This document shows positions 53,021 through 54,455 of a stretch of DNA of 54,455 nt, piece by piece (position 1 is the stretch's first letter; the number at the start of each line of letters is the position of its first letter). The notes beneath the pieces are model-generated. The model did not search any database, was not told where the DNA came from, and was given only the letters and a program-made list of their open reading frames with translations. A program made the position numbers and the translations under genes. Source of the stretch: Pseudomonadota bacterium. GTDB taxonomy: Bacteria > Desulfobacterota > Desulfobacteria > Desulfobacterales > RPRI01. The stretch covers positions 1 to 54,455 of the forward strand of contig JAHIFE010000222.1 of NCBI GenBank assembly GCA_018901125.1, read 5' to 3'.

Positions 53021-53755
53021 TCATATCGCAAGTCCGCCATTAACACCTATAACCTGGCCGTGTATATACATATTTTCTTCCGTACATAGAAAATTTACGA
53101 CAGATGCTACATCCTCCGGTTTTCCAAACCTGTTAATCGGAATAAGGGGCAACAATTTATTTTTATCCAGAGATTCAATCATATCCGTTAAAATAAGTCC
53201 CGGAGCCACAGCATTGACAAAAATATTTCTTTTCCCGATTTCCCTCGCAAGCGCTTTAACGGCTCCTATTAACCCTGCTTTTGATGCCGAGTAATTAACC
53301 TGGCCGGCCTGTCCGATTTGTCCTGAAGTTGATGACACAGCAATAATGTGGCCCCTTTTTTCCCGCAGCATGGGAAAAAGCACAGTGTTTATCACATTAT
53401 AAAATCCATCGAGATTTACCGAAAGTACGGAATCCCATTCTTCTTTTGTCATCCAGACCATCAGATTGTCTTTTGCAATTCCCGAGTTGAATACAACTAC
53501 ATGGGGAGGATGTTCATCCGATATTTTTTCAAGAGCAGCTCTTGTTGCATCATTGTCTGAGATATCAAATGCCATTGTTTCACATTTTTTGCCAATCTCT
53601 TCTATCTCAGACTTTACCTTATTGGCTGCTTCATGATTGCTCTGATAAGTTAACCAGATATCAAAACCCGACCGCGCCAGACGAAGAGCAATCGCACGCC
53701 CTATTCCCCTGCTTCCGCCAACAACAAGAGCTATTTTTTCAGTACATTCTTTCAT
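53021..53755 (-). CDS. FabG-type 3-oxoacyl-ACP reductase
   Basis: The 244-residue SDR enzyme has GGSRGIGR (13-20) for NADP binding and the catalytic S142, Y155 and K159 in SSTSGQIGQ...NYSASKAG. It reduces the keto group formed by the ketosynthases. It is the first gene of the 26-kb run, so the operon promoter should lie in the 347-bp gap upstream. Chromosomal fatty-acid FabG is normally elsewhere; position implies a pathway-specific role as ApeQ-like reductase. Confidence 0.92.
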   Translation of the reverse strand: MKECTEKIALVVGGSRGIGRAIALRLARSGFDIWLTYQSNHEAANKVKSEIEEIGKKCETMAFDISDNDATRAALEKISDEHPPHVVVFNSGIAKDNLMVWMTKEEWDSVLSVNLDGFYNVINTVLFPMLREKRGHIIAVSSTSGQIGQAGQVNYSASKAGLIGAVKALAREIGKRNIFVNAVAPGLILTDMIESLDKNKLLPLIPINRFGKPEDVASVVNFLCTEENMYIHGQVIGVNGGLAI

Positions 53756-54102
53756 ATACCAACTCAGTCCCTAAATATGCCAACTCTGCTAACCTTTGAA
53801 ATATGCAATGAAAGCAATCGGTTCCAATTTAAAGAAGTAAATATTCTTTATATTCTGTCAAGCAGATTCACATTACAATCGAAAGCCTTTTTTAATATAA
53901 GTTATTACATAAAGCGTCAATAAAATAGTTCCGCCGCAATAGCTGAAATACCGGGCAAAAAGTGTATTATACTCTATAATATATAAATGTTACAGCTATG
54001 ACACCGGCTTAATAATACCCAAAATGCGCTATTGGTTTTACATTGCAACAAACAGTTTATCTTTATCCGTTGGCAAACTGCCAGCTTTTCAATATATTGT
54101 CA
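53756..54102. other. Upstream region of the lipid-pathway operon
   Basis: This AT-rich 347-bp gap contains the candidate promoter at 53892-53920 and a second TTGACA-like element on the minus strand at 53856-53861 without a clear -10. No gene is visible. Confidence 0.45.
53892..53920 (-). promoter_or_regulatory. Candidate sigma-70 promoter of the lipid-pathway operon
   Basis: On the minus strand TTGACG is followed after 17 bases by TATTAA, five and four matches to consensus; an overlapping TATATT at 15-base spacing is a better hexamer but poorly spaced. The leader to the fabG-like ATG would be about 130 bases. Confidence 0.35.
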
Positions 54103-54309
54103 TCAAATCATATAAGCCACTTTTCCATCTAAAGCTTTTAGGGGGCCGCAATTACCGTGCGCATGGCCTAAGTCCTGATTGTTAATTGTGCTAATCGTTT
54201 TTGTATCTGTATCAAAAGCGATAAAGTTTGGAGCTGTTCCAAAATGACCGAACACTTCACTATATAGTCCTTTATCTGATTCAATCGGAAAACATCTTTT
54301 GATCTTCAA
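54103..54309 (-). pseudogene. Truncated NifX/NifB-like (dinitrogenase Fe-Mo cofactor) domain
   Basis: From a TTG at 54309 the 68 residues read as the front of a small Fe-Mo-cofactor-binding-type domain: CFPIESDKGLYSEVFGHFG, then FIAFDTD and HAHGNCGPLKAL. Intact members run about 110-120 residues and continue with a VVGGIG-type strand; here two stops end the frame right after KVAYMI. There is no ATG or ribosome binding site at the natural start, and longer readings continue into the repeat immediately upstream. It looks like a gene broken at both ends. Confidence 0.55.
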
Positions 54310-54316
54310 ACTACTT

Positions 54317-54455
54317 GAGCCACTTTCAAAACGTTTCAGTTTGGTCAAGGTCAAGGCGGATGAAAATTTTAACCGCAGGAATACATGGAGTATTTCGAGG
54401 ATTAAAATTTTCACCCAACGCAGAGATCGGCCAAAATGGGACGTTTTGAAACTGG
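54317..54455. repeat. MITE-like repeat with terminal inverted repeats (cut by window end)
   Basis: CCACTTTCAAAACGT (54320-54334) and ACGTTTTGAAACTGG (54441-54455) are inverted copies matching at 14 of 15 positions; similarity resumes inward at TTTGG/CCAAA. The interior core 54376-54402 is identical to 18336-18362. At roughly 140 bp with terminal inverted repeats and no gene of its own, it fits a non-autonomous element. Copy 1 predicts the right end continues with CTC beyond the window. Confidence 0.7.

Noticed and set aside
28029-53755. Flexirubin/dialkylresorcinol pathway
   Set aside because: No DarA/DarB-like condensing cyclase or aromatase is present, so this name was not used although several partner families are shared.

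Overview
The window looks like a chromosomal segment of an anaerobic Desulfobacterota-type (delta-proteobacterial) organism. This is an inference from gene content: a CooC-type nickel-insertion ATPase and a RACo-like ASKHA protein (CO dehydrogenase/acetyl-CoA synthase maturation genes), an ETF-quinone oxidoreductase, a molybdenum hydroxylase of the 4-hydroxybenzoyl-CoA reductase type, a sigma-54 activator, a phasin-like gene beside a ubiB remnant, and AT-rich coding. No rRNA or species-specific marker is present.

Layout. 1-1500: small accessory region with a C-terminal gene fragment, a possibly frameshifted small gene and a BrnT/BrnA toxin-antitoxin pair behind a perfect 17-bp palindrome. 1510-7075: a three-gene molybdenum hydroxylase operon (minus strand) and a divergent sigma-54-dependent activator. 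The 244-bp gap holds a near-consensus -24/-12 promoter for the operon and three copies of a 16-bp inverted repeat (ATRCC-N6-GGYAT), a readable enhancer-promoter circuit. 7133-14646: a minus-strand run of signalling and maintenance genes (RACo-like protein without ferredoxin domain, sirtuin, PP2C-PilZ phosphatase, Ser/Thr kinase with cyclic-nucleotide-binding domain, metallo-beta-lactamase-fold hydrolase, PrmA, CooC). 14839-17037: a short phasin-like gene, the decayed C-terminal end of a UbiB/ABC1 kinase, and ETF-QO. 17419-25956: a glycosyltransferase, a 1706-residue fusion of a cation-chloride-cotransporter-like permease to a P-loop NTPase, an overlapping MscS-like channel, YciH, a pseudouridine synthase and tRNA-Pro(GGG). 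26145-28019: a cysteine-cluster protein and a lipoprotein polysaccharide deacetylase.

28029-53755 is the main attraction: about 26 kb of minus-strand genes, mostly overlapping or nearly touching, forming one polyketide/fatty-acid-like lipid pathway. It has three intact ketosynthases, two degenerate ketosynthase-like partners (one full-size chain-length-factor type, one half-size), three acyl carrier proteins, a FabG-type ketoreductase, two hotdog dehydratases, a thioesterase, an acyl-adenylate ligase, two acyltransferases, a glycosyltransferase, a condensation-domain-like acyltransferase, two flavin oxidoreductases (one phytoene-desaturase-like), three B12-binding radical SAM enzymes, and an export set of MMPL pump, LolA-like carrier and small lipoprotein. 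The core matches the aryl polyene (APE) plan. The radical SAM and CrtI-like enzymes are additional and recall the putative ladderane clusters of anammox bacteria. The product is probably a membrane- or envelope-anchored modified (poly)ene or unusual alkyl lipid, but its structure cannot be read from sequence. One gene fuses a SPASM region to a dehydratase while the three radical SAM cysteines are gone.

The right edge holds a truncated NifX/NifB-like domain abutting a MITE-like repeat whose core also occurs at 18336.
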